64,000 nucleotides of DNA from Ryuthela nishihirai (taxonomy: Eukaryota; Arthropoda; Arachnida; Araneae; Heptathelidae), in assembly GCA_038380435.1 (NCBI GenBank), contig JAWZYU010000005.1, forward strand, positions 35,672,001 to 35,736,000, given 5' to 3'. Within the stretch, counting starts at the first letter, position 1. Every line of letters begins with the position of its first letter. Below, piece by piece: positions 54,674 to 63,970 of this stretch. The notes under the pieces were generated by a model. It was not told the origin of the DNA, ran no database searches, and saw nothing but the letters and a program-made list of their open reading frames with translations. The position numbers and the translations under genes are program-made.

Positions 54674-55275
54674 TACGCCATCTCAATGGTCGAGTGCTTA
54701 GCATACCTGATTGCTCAACAAGGTGATCTGTGTTCATGTCCTGGATAAGGCATCGAGTATCTTTTCTTGTGGGGCGGGGGTGGCTCAGTCGGTAGCGCGC
54801 CAGGCTCGTAATCTGTAGTTCCCAGGTTCGAGTCCCAGCTGGGTCAGCGTTGAGATTTATCTCCGCAAAATTCCCCGCCCTGCCCACGGTCACTAGGGGA
54901 CACCGATGGGCTTGAAAAGGCCACCGTCCGTCGGATGGGACGTTAAGCCGTGGGCCCGTTTGCGGGAGAGCCATACCCTGTGCACGTTAAAAAACATGCT
55001 GGATGGCCTTGACGGGAGGCTACCATCTGTCTCTCAACAGCTGTTCCAGTGGGTCCCCTCCCCCAACCTTCTCTGAGCCTTCGGGGTCCATGTGACTTGG
55101 CCATTTAGCCCATGGTGTGCAAAAAAGTGCCGTTCTGAGGTAAAACAATCCAATCTTTTCTTGTGTAACTTTCTGCTGAGGTTTCGCTTTCCACACAAAC
55201 TCCCTCTAGAGTCTATTAAACTGATAATTTCCTGTCAGACCTTTGTGTAAAGCACCTTCTTGAGGGTTAATTTAC
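54674..55275 (+). mobile_element. SINE-B, old, split by SINE-A
   Basis: A strongly diverged SINE-B in two parts: head 54674-54760 (tcaatggtcgagtgcttagc, ggataaggcatcgag) and body 55166-55275 (ttctgctgaggt, ctgtcagacc, ttcttgaggg), interrupted by SINE-A. Confidence 0.65.
54772..55153 (+). mobile_element. SINE-A, full length
   Basis: 12-bp TSD tcttttcttgtg at 54760-54771 and 55154-55165, inside the old SINE-B. Confidence 0.93.
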
Positions 55276-55480
55276 TTTTGCCTTTTAGAAATTCGTTAAA
55301 TACAGTTGAATACATTAAATACATAGCACGTACAAATATTGGAAGGTGTGACAGTCACTTGATTAAAAAAAACAACAAAAACAATCGAAAGAAGATAAAG
55401 ATCAATAAATTGCTTTTTTTTCCTCGGCATTTAAAACACGAACGAAAACGAAAAGCATTAATTTACATTAAGACCCATAA
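55276..55480. other. Unassigned AT-rich DNA
   Basis: Lysine-codon-like A-rich stretch; no gene. Confidence 0.4.
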
Positions 55481-56290
55481 TGCATGACTAAGGAGGCGAA
55501 AAGGGATCAGATACCGACACATGGCCAAAAAGTGGTGGCGCTCAAAGGGCTAGCGGTCACGACGTGGACAAACAGACCGTTAATTACACCCCCACTGTTT
55601 GTGAGAGACTTCTCTTCATCCTTCTATCACACCCCCTCTCCTCCCTTACTGTCTCTTCTCACCCGTCAGTTTGCCATCCCCCCCATCCAGTCCTCCTCCC
55701 CACTTCGGGAGCTCCCCGACCGCCGGGGCCTGGGTTAAGACCATGGGTGGAAGTAACATTTACTTAACGCCTCCTCTCTCGTAGCGTGCGTGTGAGTCGG
55801 GCTCCACAGGATCGATAGCGCCTCATTTGTGTGGTGCGCACGGCAAAGCCGCCCGGTGACCCAGCGACAATGGACAAGAATTAGCGTGAAAGACACGAGC
55901 CTGGCTGCCTCTCTGCCGCGCTTAATTTATCAGTCTTTTGTCAGCCGGGCCAGAATGGAGAAAAACCCAGAGCCTTTGTCTCAGGGCTGTCGCCGGCGTG
56001 ACCCGCTGATACCTTGGGCTCAGCGGAGGCGTGCTATTAAATCTCGATGTCTCTCATAAACCCAGGCAATTCCCTGCCTGGAATTCTACCCTCGAGCAAG
56101 TCTTAGCGTCTCTCTTATTCTTAGAGCAGTCTCCGCGCTTGTCTTTGTCCTTTACGCAACGGGCTAAAGCGTGCGATTCACGGCAACTGAATGAGACAAT
56201 ACCACCCGCAAAGGGAGCTGAGATGCACAACACCTCTGAATCGACGTGCCTCTGCATCTTCCCCAGCGTCTAATGTTCTATCCAAGAAGC
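55481..56290. other. Unassigned GC-rich block, 800 bp
   Basis: The longest non-repeat GC-rich stretch here: pyrimidine-rich at 55600-55710, then complex CpG-containing sequence (cggcaaagccgcccggtgacc, cgctcgcc-like parts) to 56280. Overlapping frames on both strands of 60-84 codons lack known motifs. Candidate conserved non-coding or untranslated DNA. Confidence 0.35.
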
Positions 56291-56589
56291 TAAGTGAATA
56301 AAAAATAATTACCTCCCGGTTCCTGTCGCGCCGTCTCAGAAAGGAGTTATTTACAGAGGTGGACACCTCGGTTTTTCAAGGATCGGTCCCTCTAAATCCT
56401 TAATCCAGAGTCAACACTTTATTCTCATCTCTCCATACTTCTCTGCATCCTCCTCCCTCGGCTTCGTTTTGTGCATCTCTCCATTTTATAGCCTGATATT
56501 TTAGGTCATTTTTCTCGTACTTGAGTGAATTATTGCAATATTTACATAGCTGTTTCCAGAATCGTGCAGTATTTGCGAAGTAAATAATA
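56291..56589. other. Unassigned DNA
   Basis: Nothing recognised. Confidence 0.35.
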
Positions 56590-56792
56590 ATAATAAATAC
56601 CCCCTCAAGCAGCTGCTTGCCACAGAGGTCTGACAGGAGCCTGTCAGTTTAATACGCCATAGTAGAAGGTCTGTGAGGATGGCGGGACCTCAGCAGAAAA
56701 ACAGCACACACATCCATGCCTTACCCAGGGCTCGAACCCAGATCTCGCAGATCAGTAGCCAAGCGTGCTAACCACTCGGCCACGGGACGGCA
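56590..56792 (-). mobile_element. SINE-B, full length
   Basis: Complete reverse copy ending ccactcggccacgggacgg. TSD unclear. Confidence 0.9.
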
Positions 56793-57062
56793 GTATTAGG
56801 CCTTATTTTTTTGCATCAGACTCTACAAATCAATGAAAGTACCTAAGATTTTATTATTTTAATGTTTCTTTTCAGACTTAACTTTATTGAACTGACAAAA
56901 TTTAAGCAGCGGTACAGGGAAATTTCCTACATGAAATCAATTGGTTTCTTATAGAGAATCTATCTGTGTCCACAAGGGTTCTTTAGGGAATATGTTAATT
57001 GCTACAATAAATGCTCTTCAACTTTTTTCTTAATATTACATATTATCGAAAGCTTTGGAGTA

Positions 57063-57472
57063 CAGTCGCTCAAAAAAATATCCGAACACTATGGTTGATT
57101 ACAGAATTCAGAAAAAATATCTGGCAACGATTTTTTTTTTAGAAATTAGTGATCTGGCAACCTTCGTCTAGATCGCGGGGGTGGCTCAGTCGGTAGCGCA
57201 TCAGGCTCGTAATCTGTAGTTCCCAGGTTCGAGTCCCAGCTGGGTCAGCGTTGAGATTTATCTCCGCAAAATTCCCCGCCCTGCCCACTGTCAGTAGGGG
57301 ACACCGATGGGCTTGGAAAGACCGCCGTCCGTCGGATGGGACGTTAAGCCGTGGCCCCTTCGTGTCACGACACGAAGGTTGCCAGTCACTAATTTCTAAA
57401 AAATTCCTTGCCATATATTTTTTCTGAATTCTGCAATCAACCGTAGCGTTCGGATACTTTTTTGAGCGACTG
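57063..57472. mobile_element. Palindromic MITE interrupted by SINE-A
   Basis: Third member of the 14109-14324 family with TA flanks (57061-57062, 57473-57474). Arms 57063-57167 and 57358-57472 remain largely complementary. A 3'-truncated SINE-A sits off-centre. Confidence 0.9.
57168..57357 (+). mobile_element. SINE-A, 3'-truncated
   Basis: Complete head and first half of the body, ending at gccgtggcccc, with no tail. Flanks share only ccttcgt (57161-57167, 57357-57363). A tail-less SINE cannot come from ordinary tail-primed integration, so it entered or was trimmed another way. Confidence 0.85.
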
Positions 57473-57482
57473 TACATTAGTT

Positions 57483-57691
57483 AGAGCCGTCCCGTGGCCG
57501 AGTGGTTAGCGCGCTTGGCTACTGATCTAAGGGACCTGGGTTCGAGCCTCGGGTAAGGCATGGTTGTATGTGCCGTTTTTCTGCTGAGGTCCTGCCATCC
57601 TCACAGACCTTCTACTATGGTATATAAACTGACAGGCTCCTGTCAGACCTCTGTGGCAAGCAGCTGCTTGAGGGGGTATTTACATTTATTT
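57483..57691 (+). mobile_element. SINE-B, full length
   Basis: TSD tacattagtt at 57473-57482 and 57692-57701. The target included the TA flank of the neighbouring MITE, so the SINE is younger than the MITE. Confidence 0.92.
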
Positions 57692-57701
57692 TACATTAGT
57701 T

Positions 57702-57976
57702 CCTCCTTCCAAAGGTAAATATATTCTTATTTCAAACGAACATTTTACCAACCTACAAAAATCAAATTATATATAAAGGTCAAACTTTGTAGCATTTTTT
57801 TTCTTTCATGTTGATAGACACAATTTCCAATAGAAAATTGACCCAAAATGGTCAGAAAAGCACCCATAAAATTATGGTATCTCTTGATGCTCCGGCGAAG
57901 TTTCGAGGGCGGGTTGTTAGTGATGGTTCTATACTCAGCTGCATAGGAAAGTGTCATGAAAACAAAATGCTAATTT
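57702..57976. other. Unassigned DNA
   Basis: Frames on both strands at 57745-58041 overlap, with no known motif. Confidence 0.35.
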
Positions 57977-58090
57977 TTTATAATAATAATAATCTTTATT
58001 TTATTCCGCCAGTCAGTACAATATACATTTACATAGCATAATATCTAATAACAATTAATACATACATGAGAAAAATCGAGAAGTGAAATA
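57977..58090 (-). mobile_element. Probable LINE 3' end with (ATT)n tail
   Basis: In reverse it reads ggcggaataaaataaagatt followed by ATT repeats, like the LINE-type end at 6293. Short and non-coding. Confidence 0.4.
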
Positions 58091-58969
58091 GCTGAGAAAT
58101 ATCAGTTGCGTTAGAAAAGGAAAATAACAATCTTATAAAATATTAGTGATTAATATGATTTGATTAACAACATAATGATTTTGAAATCTCATTACGTAAG
58201 ATTTACCTTGCATTTTATTTCAAACAGCAAAATGTATTTCTTCAAATTTGCAAAAATTTATATATTGATTACATTTTTGAAATTGTGAAATATATGATTT
58301 TAGAAATGAAAAAAATCCCTGCGTCCACAAATCAGTATGAGTTAAAATCAAATGATAATATTAATTATAGGCTATCACATTTACATAAAGAAATATGTAG
58401 ACGTTATTATTTATTTCAAGCTTAAAAATTTCTTTTTCCCAAATTATATCAAAAGTAAAAGAAATTATCATTTATTCTGAAAAATTTTAAATCTGCATAT
58501 TTTGAACCTTGATGGTATAGAAAATATTTTGGCATTAGTAATTTTAATTAGTAATTAATGTATATTATATCAATGGGTCTAAATTCTTTCTGCATATGTT
58601 ATTCTTATTTTTCTTAACATTATTTACATTTTTATGTATTTAATTTCCAATATATTTTATACAATTGAAAATTTATAAATTTTTTTTAGTGAAACTCAAG
58701 TACCAAAGTATTCTTGTGAGCTTTTCACTGTAAATTTATGCATTTAATTGCTTTTAAAAAAAATAAATTATTATTATTATATTTAAAAAAAAATATCTTG
58801 AGATAGCTTGAGCAGAAAATAAAATCAGTTGCAATAGCAAATAGAGCAAATTACTTGAGATGGCGAAAGAAGTTTTTTGCGAGTGTCCAAAAAACTTTTA
58901 GGGGCGGAAAAATATTTTTTTACTTGCTACTAAAAATAGATTTGCTTTGGGTGGCAAAAAGAAAATTTC
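58091..58969. other. Unassigned very AT-rich DNA
   Basis: No recognised feature. Confidence 0.4.
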
Positions 58970-59216
58970 CTTGGGTCAAATTTCTTCCGTCAAAGCGATC
59001 CAGCGTGCTCTTTACGTGCATGGGATATTACAGGGAACCACAGCTTTACGTCCCATTCGAAGGACGGCAGACTTCGCAAGCCCATCGACGTCCTCTTTCG
59101 GACAGAGAACAAGGTGGGAATTTAGCGTGGATAAATCTCAACATTCCCATATTTGGGACTCGATTACTACTGCAGATTACGAGCCTGGCGCCCTACCTAT
59201 TGAACCAATCACCGCC
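58970..59216 (-). mobile_element. SINE-A, old copy
   Basis: Diverged reverse copy (gtcaaagcgatccagcgtgc to the head ccaatcaccgcccc). The 3' part is lost. Its unusual head end (ctacctattgaaccaatc) recurs in the next copy. Confidence 0.75.
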
Positions 59217-59228
59217 CCACTAAAAAGG

Positions 59229-59615
59229 GTTGGGTTGGGTTGTTTTACCTCTGAGCAGCACTTTTTTGCACACCATGGGCTAAATGGCCAGGTCACATGG
59301 ACCCCGAAGGCTCAGAGAAGGTTGGGGGAGGGGACCACTGGGACAGCTGTTGGGAGACAGATGGTAGCCTCCCGTCAAGGCCATCCAGCGTGTTCTTTAA
59401 CGTGCACAGGGTATGGCTCTCCCGCACACGGGGCCACGGCTTAACGTCCCATCCGACGGACGGCGGCCTTTCCAAGCCCATCGATGTCCCCTACTGACCG
59501 TGGGCAGGGCGGAGAATTTTTGCGGAGATAAATCTCAACGCTGACCCAGCTGGGACTCGAACCTGGGAACTACAGATTACGAGACTGGCGCGCTACCTAT
59601 TGAACCAATCAACGC
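59229..59615 (-). mobile_element. SINE-A, full length with exchanged head end
   Basis: Near-consensus body, but the head ends ctacctattgaaccaatcaa instead of the family ccgactgagccaccc, matching the old copy next door. Both are followed by cgccccactaaaaagg (59213-59228 and 59613-59628). Confidence 0.85.
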
Positions 59616-59628
59616 CCCACTAAAAAGG

Positions 59629-60992
59629 ATATAAGCACATATCTAATATATTAAAGTCTTGAATTTTTATAATACAGGTTATAGATCTCTCATAATTTTT
59701 GAATAACTTCCTTATACTATTAGGAACATTTTTTTTTCTGAATTTTTGGGAAGAGAAATTTTTAAAGAAAGCGTGTACATTTTTATTTTACTTTCCGAAA
59801 AAAAGAAAAGAATAACTTCGTTAACTGCCGTAATTCAGGGCAAAACTTCTAGTACCTGATATGCGCCTTCATTGCTAAACAGACAGGAATAGTTGCATCA
59901 TTTCCTTAATGTAAGAGCACTGCGTATAAATTGTTGCGCGCTCTGGCAGGTAAGGATTCAGACTCGAGTGTAATGTAATTCTCCAACCAAGTATAGTTCA
60001 GCTTGTTAGTGATGATTACTAAGAATCCATTGGTTCAGTCTCAAAAACGACACTTGCATTTACGATCTACTGATTATTTTACTTATTTAATTTTCTATTG
60101 TATACATAGATATTCATGTATATAACTGCACACCCTACATAGTATACAGCAGCATATGAGACTAGGAAACATCAAATTAAAAAGAAATCAATGTACTAAA
60201 CATGCGAATAATGAAACTATGCAATAAACGAAAGGTAAAAATAGCTTAAAACCCAAAAGATTTCGGTCAATGGTGAACTCAAAAGTTGAAAGTTGGAAAA
60301 AAACTTCGAACGACCAAAACTCAATGGGCAAGAATCTAAATGAGAACACAAATTTAAAATTAAGCAAATAAATTTTCAACCCTAATATTTACAAATTTTT
60401 AAAACCATTATTTATTAACCAAAGTTTAGGTTCCTTTAAGAACTAATGATCCTGTTAAAGCCTCAAATTGTGTATCATGGTTTGATCTGATAATCTTGTA
60501 TTTATTGCAAATTTCCTAGTTTAATAATAAATTTTCAAATTATTTCTAAAAATTCAAATTATTTTTCAAATAATTTTTATTAACTCCACCGATGCGACCA
60601 AATTTTCTCATTTTCTTCATTCTAACATAATTTTACCATTCTTCGCTGTAAAAATAACATAATTTTGGGCATTCTTCATTGTAAAAAAAATAGAATAATT
60701 TTGCAGTGGCTTATTTTATGAGATACAACAAACAACCCTTGACAACAGACTATATAACAAATAAGATTTAATCCACCAGAAGTACATAATCTTCAAAATA
60801 GACAGGTCAGCAAAATTCCTTACATTGTAAATTTTCGGTTTTATTGGATTTATTCTTTTAATAACTTCATTTACACATAAACCATATGTTAACTTCTAAT
60901 CAATAATCATAATCAAATATTTATAACTCTCAGCAGAACCAATGACTGCACAATTACAGTTTAACTCATTATATAATCTGTTACAATGATTG
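59629..60992. other. Unassigned AT-rich DNA, 1.36 kb
   Basis: No gene recognised. A two-unit tandem repeat of about 37 bp (cataatttt...cattcttc(g/a)(c/t)tgtaaaaa) lies at 60627-60695. Confidence 0.45.
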
Positions 60993-61381
60993 GGGCGGGG
61001 GTGGCTCAGTCGGTAGCGCGCCAGGCTCGTAATCTGTAGTTCCCAGGTTCGAGTCCCAGCTGGGTCAGCGTTGAGATTTATCTCCGCAAAATTCCCCCGC
61101 CCTGCCCACGGTCAGTAGGGGACACCGATGGGCTTGAAAAGGCCGCCGTCCGTCGGATGGGATGTTAAGCAGTGGCCCCATGTGCGGGAGAGCCATACCC
61201 TGTGCACGTTAAAGAACACGCTGGATGGCCTTGACGGGAGGCTACTATCTGTCTCCCAACAGCTGTTCCAGTGGGTCCCCTCCCCCAACCTTCTCTGAGC
61301 CTTCGGGGTCCTTGTGGCCTGGCCATTTAGCCCATGGTGTGCAAAAAAGTGCCGCTCAGAGGTAAAACAATCCAATCCAAT
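60993..61381 (+). mobile_element. SINE-A, full length
   Basis: Complete copy ending in aacaatccaatccaat. It is followed directly by a second SINE-A tail piece in the same orientation. Confidence 0.92.
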
Positions 61382-61482
61382 CCCCCAACCTTCTCTGAGC
61401 CTTCGGGGTCCATGTGACCTGGCCATTTAGCTCATGGTGTGCAAAAAAGTGCCGCTCAGAAGTAAAACAACCCAACCCAACC
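61382..61482 (+). mobile_element. SINE-A 3' fragment in tandem
   Basis: The last 100 bases of a second SINE-A (cccccaaccttctctgagcc to aacccaaccc), fused to the tail of the full copy. Either a short second insertion or a dimer made by template jumping. Confidence 0.85.
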
Positions 61483-61989
61483 CATTGCTGTGCCATCATT
61501 AAATGCATTAAGTTATCAAATATTTTCAATTCAAGCAATAGTTAATTTCAAGGTTACATTTCTATTATAATAATGATCTAAACAAGCTTACACCACTATC
61601 GTGAAACATTTATTATTAGAAATTATTAATCAGAATGCTCCTCATTAATAAAGAATATTAATAATTAATAATTAATTTTTAATTCCTCAGTTACAATGAT
61701 GTTATTTTAATTCAATTCATTAATGCATCTTTCAAATTCGTTTAATAAATTCCACTTTAGTGAAGTCATGAGTTCTATATAAGGCCAACAAAACAAAGTC
61801 AACATTAGCTCCTTTTGAATATGCATACGTAGTTAAGAATAAAATCAGCTGTTATAATGTTAATTCACACTTTTGCCTTATTTCGGCAGAAATATAAACA
61901 ACTATGCGACAGGAGCACTTATTTTTACGGCATTTATAACAGTGACCATAACCTTCAATTTTAATTTCTTTATCTATAGTTTTGTTAAA
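61483..61989. other. Unassigned AT-rich DNA
   Basis: Nothing recognised; AATT-rich near 61630-61680. Confidence 0.4.
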
Positions 61990-62001
61990 TATAATATACT
62001 A

Positions 62002-62183
62002 TACCCCCTCAAGCAGCTGCTTGCCACAGAGGTCTAACAGTTTATATGCCATAGTAGAAGGTCTGAGAGGATAGCAAGACCTCAGCAGAAACACGACACA
62101 AACAGCCATGCCTTACCCGGGGCTCGAACCCAGGTCCCTTAGATCAGTAGCCAAGCGCGCTAACCACTCGGCCATGGGACGGC
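62002..62183 (-). mobile_element. SINE-B, full length
   Basis: Reverse copy with a 12-base deletion in the body (ggtctaacagtttatatg). TSD tataatatacta at 61990-62001 and 62184-62195. Confidence 0.92.
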
Positions 62184-62260
62184 TATAATATACTACTATA
62201 CCTATAAAATGATCAGTTTTTACGTGGACTCTTAATATTATGTTATAATAAAAAAATAAT

Positions 62261-62370
62261 AAATACCCCCTCAAGCAGCTGCTTGCCACAGAGGTCTGAC
62301 AGGAGACTGTCAGTTTATATGCCACAGTAGGAGATCTGAGAGGATGGCAGGACCTCAGCAGAAAAACAAT
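62261..62370 (-). mobile_element. SINE-B, 5'-truncated
   Basis: Reverse 3' half, ending gcagaaaaaca. Head-to-head with the next piece. Confidence 0.85.
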
Positions 62371-62387
62371 TACATAATATTAATACA

Positions 62388-62480
62388 GGCCTCTCAGATC
62401 GTCTACTGTGGCACATAAACTGACAGGCTCCTGTCAGACCTCTGTGGCAAGCAGCTGCTTGAGGGGGTATTTATTTATTA
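62388..62480 (+). mobile_element. SINE-B, 5'-truncated
   Basis: Plus-strand 3' half (cctctcagatcgtctactgtg to tail). With the previous copy it makes an inverted repeat of about 90 bases around a short loop. Confidence 0.85.
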
Positions 62481-62519
62481 TTTTTATTTACTCCACTTAT
62501 AAAAACATTACCATATGAT

Positions 62520-62592
62520 GATGGTATATTGGCTATTATACCCGTATGTTTCTGAGAGACGTGGGTTCGAATCCCATACAGCGCAAACCAAT
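62520..62592 (+). other. tRNA-like 3' half (B box plus T run)
   Basis: gtgggttcgaatcccat forms a T arm with a consensus B box (GGTTCGAATCC), followed within 15 bases by T8. The 5' half does not fold into a tRNA. Possibly a decayed tRNA gene or SINE head. Confidence 0.3.
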
Positions 62593-62825
62593 TTTTTTTC
62601 AATTAATTATTTCAAGTCTTTCTTGTCTACAGGACATTTTCCTTTGTTTTTTTATTGCTGAATCATATACCTATTTAAGTATGAATAACTTCAAACTTAC
62701 ATTCATAACAATTTGTATTTTTATGATTACTAAGCTTTAACAAATCAGCATTCTTACTATTATAAATATTATTTCCTGAACAGTCATTTTTTTCAAAATC
62801 GAAATAGTAAATTAATTCAGATATT

Positions 62826-63310
62826 AGAATGTTATAGAGGAAATATTGTCATTAGCCTGTGGGATCTGAACTAACGACCTACTGATAACATGTCAGGTGC
62901 TCTGCCCACTGAGCTACCAGCCTCCGAACAATCATGTTCGAGTCCCAGCTGGGTCAGCGTTGAGATTTATCTCCGCAAAATTCCCCGCCCTGCCCACGGT
63001 CAGTAGGGGACACCGATGGGCTTGGAAAGGCCGCCGTCCGTCGGATGGGACGTTAAGCCGTGGCCCCGTGTGCGGGAGAGCCATACACTGTGCACGTTAA
63101 AGAACACGCTGGATGGCCTTGACGGGAGGCTGCCATCTGTCTCCCAACAGCTGTTCCAGTGGGTCCCCTCCCCCAACCTTCTCTGAGCCTTCGGGGTCCA
63201 TGTGACCTGGCCATTTAGCCCATGGTGTGCAAAAAAGTGCCTGTCAGAGGTAAAACAACAACAACAACCGAACAATCATTATCTATTAGTGGCTTTAAGC
63301 ATTATACCAT
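62826..63310 (-). mobile_element. tRNA-like hairpin element, diverged, split by SINE-A
   Basis: Same family as 63461-63629 in reverse: attagaatgttatagaggaa, then gtcattagcc and a decayed tRNA-like core (ggatctgaac, tgataacatgtcaggtgctc, ctgagctaccagcc). It is interrupted by SINE-A at 62936-63267 and resumes as cgaacaatcattatctatta. Confidence 0.65.
62936..63267 (+). mobile_element. SINE-A, 5'-truncated at the B box, with TSD
   Basis: Starts gttcgagtcccagctgg, so the A box is absent. Perfect 12-bp TSD ccgaacaatcat at 62924-62935 and 63268-63279. The tail is aacaacaacaa rather than AACCC. Confidence 0.92.
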
Positions 63311-63460
63311 ATAATAGTCATTGGAAATGTAGTTGACTGTAATTGAAGTCTCTGGTCTCGATGATATCTTCCAGTCCAGTGCACACGGTCAGCCCACGTG
63401 AAGTAGCATGGTGTTTTTATCTTTTAAGCCAACACGCCGCAAACTCCGGCGTAAGCGTGT

Positions 63461-63629
63461 ATTCATTAGAATGTTTTAGAAGAAAAATCGTCATAAATGG
63501 CACTATAGAGGATGATTGCTCGGCGGCCGGTAGCTCAATGGCCAGAGCACCTGACATGTTATCAGGAGGTTGTGGGTTCAGATCCCACCCGGCTAATGAC
63601 AATTTTTCCTCTAAAACATTCTAATGAAT
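63461..63629 (+). mobile_element. tRNA-like element with long inverted ends
   Basis: A 169-bp unit. Ends attcattagaatgttttaga (63461-63480) and its exact complement (63610-63629) extend imperfectly to about 33 bases each. Between them lies a 73-base tRNA-like fold. A second, diverged copy lies at 62826-63310. It resembles neither SINE-A nor SINE-B. Confidence 0.75.
63524..63596 (+). tRNA. tRNA-like sequence, anticodon position UGU, non-canonical
   Basis: Folds fully: acceptor cggccgg/ccggcta (6 of 7 pairs), D stem gctc/gagc, anticodon stem cctga/tcagg with loop catgtta, T stem gtggg/cccac with loop ttcagat. The anticodon position reads TGT (Thr), but position 33 is A instead of the near-universal U. 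T5 follows at 63603. More likely a tRNA-derived repeat than a working gene. Confidence 0.4.
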
Positions 63630-63841
63630 TACTACCAGGTGTATATCGGAGAGATTCTAATGTTGTAATTCAGACATTTCATTCATGATAATTAAACTTA
63701 ACCAATAGATTGCTTAAGATTCATGAAATCCAGGAGGTTCGTAATCACAGCATCGGTGTTTTCTCTTCTGAGCATAAAAATTATGAAATTACAAAACCTT
63801 TATAAATGCGAAGCCCAGATCCCTCTGTTTATAAATAAAAA

Positions 63842-63970
63842 AATAAATACCCCCTCAAGCAGCTGCTTGCCACAGAGGTCTGACAGGAGCCTTTCAGTTT
63901 ATATGCCATAGTAGAAGGTCTGAGAGGATGGCAGGACCTCAGCAGAAAAACGACACATACATCCATGCCT
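63842..63970 (-). mobile_element. SINE-B, 5'-truncated
   Basis: Reverse copy from tail to catccatgcc, then ttttt. Head missing; ends just before the window edge. Confidence 0.85.
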
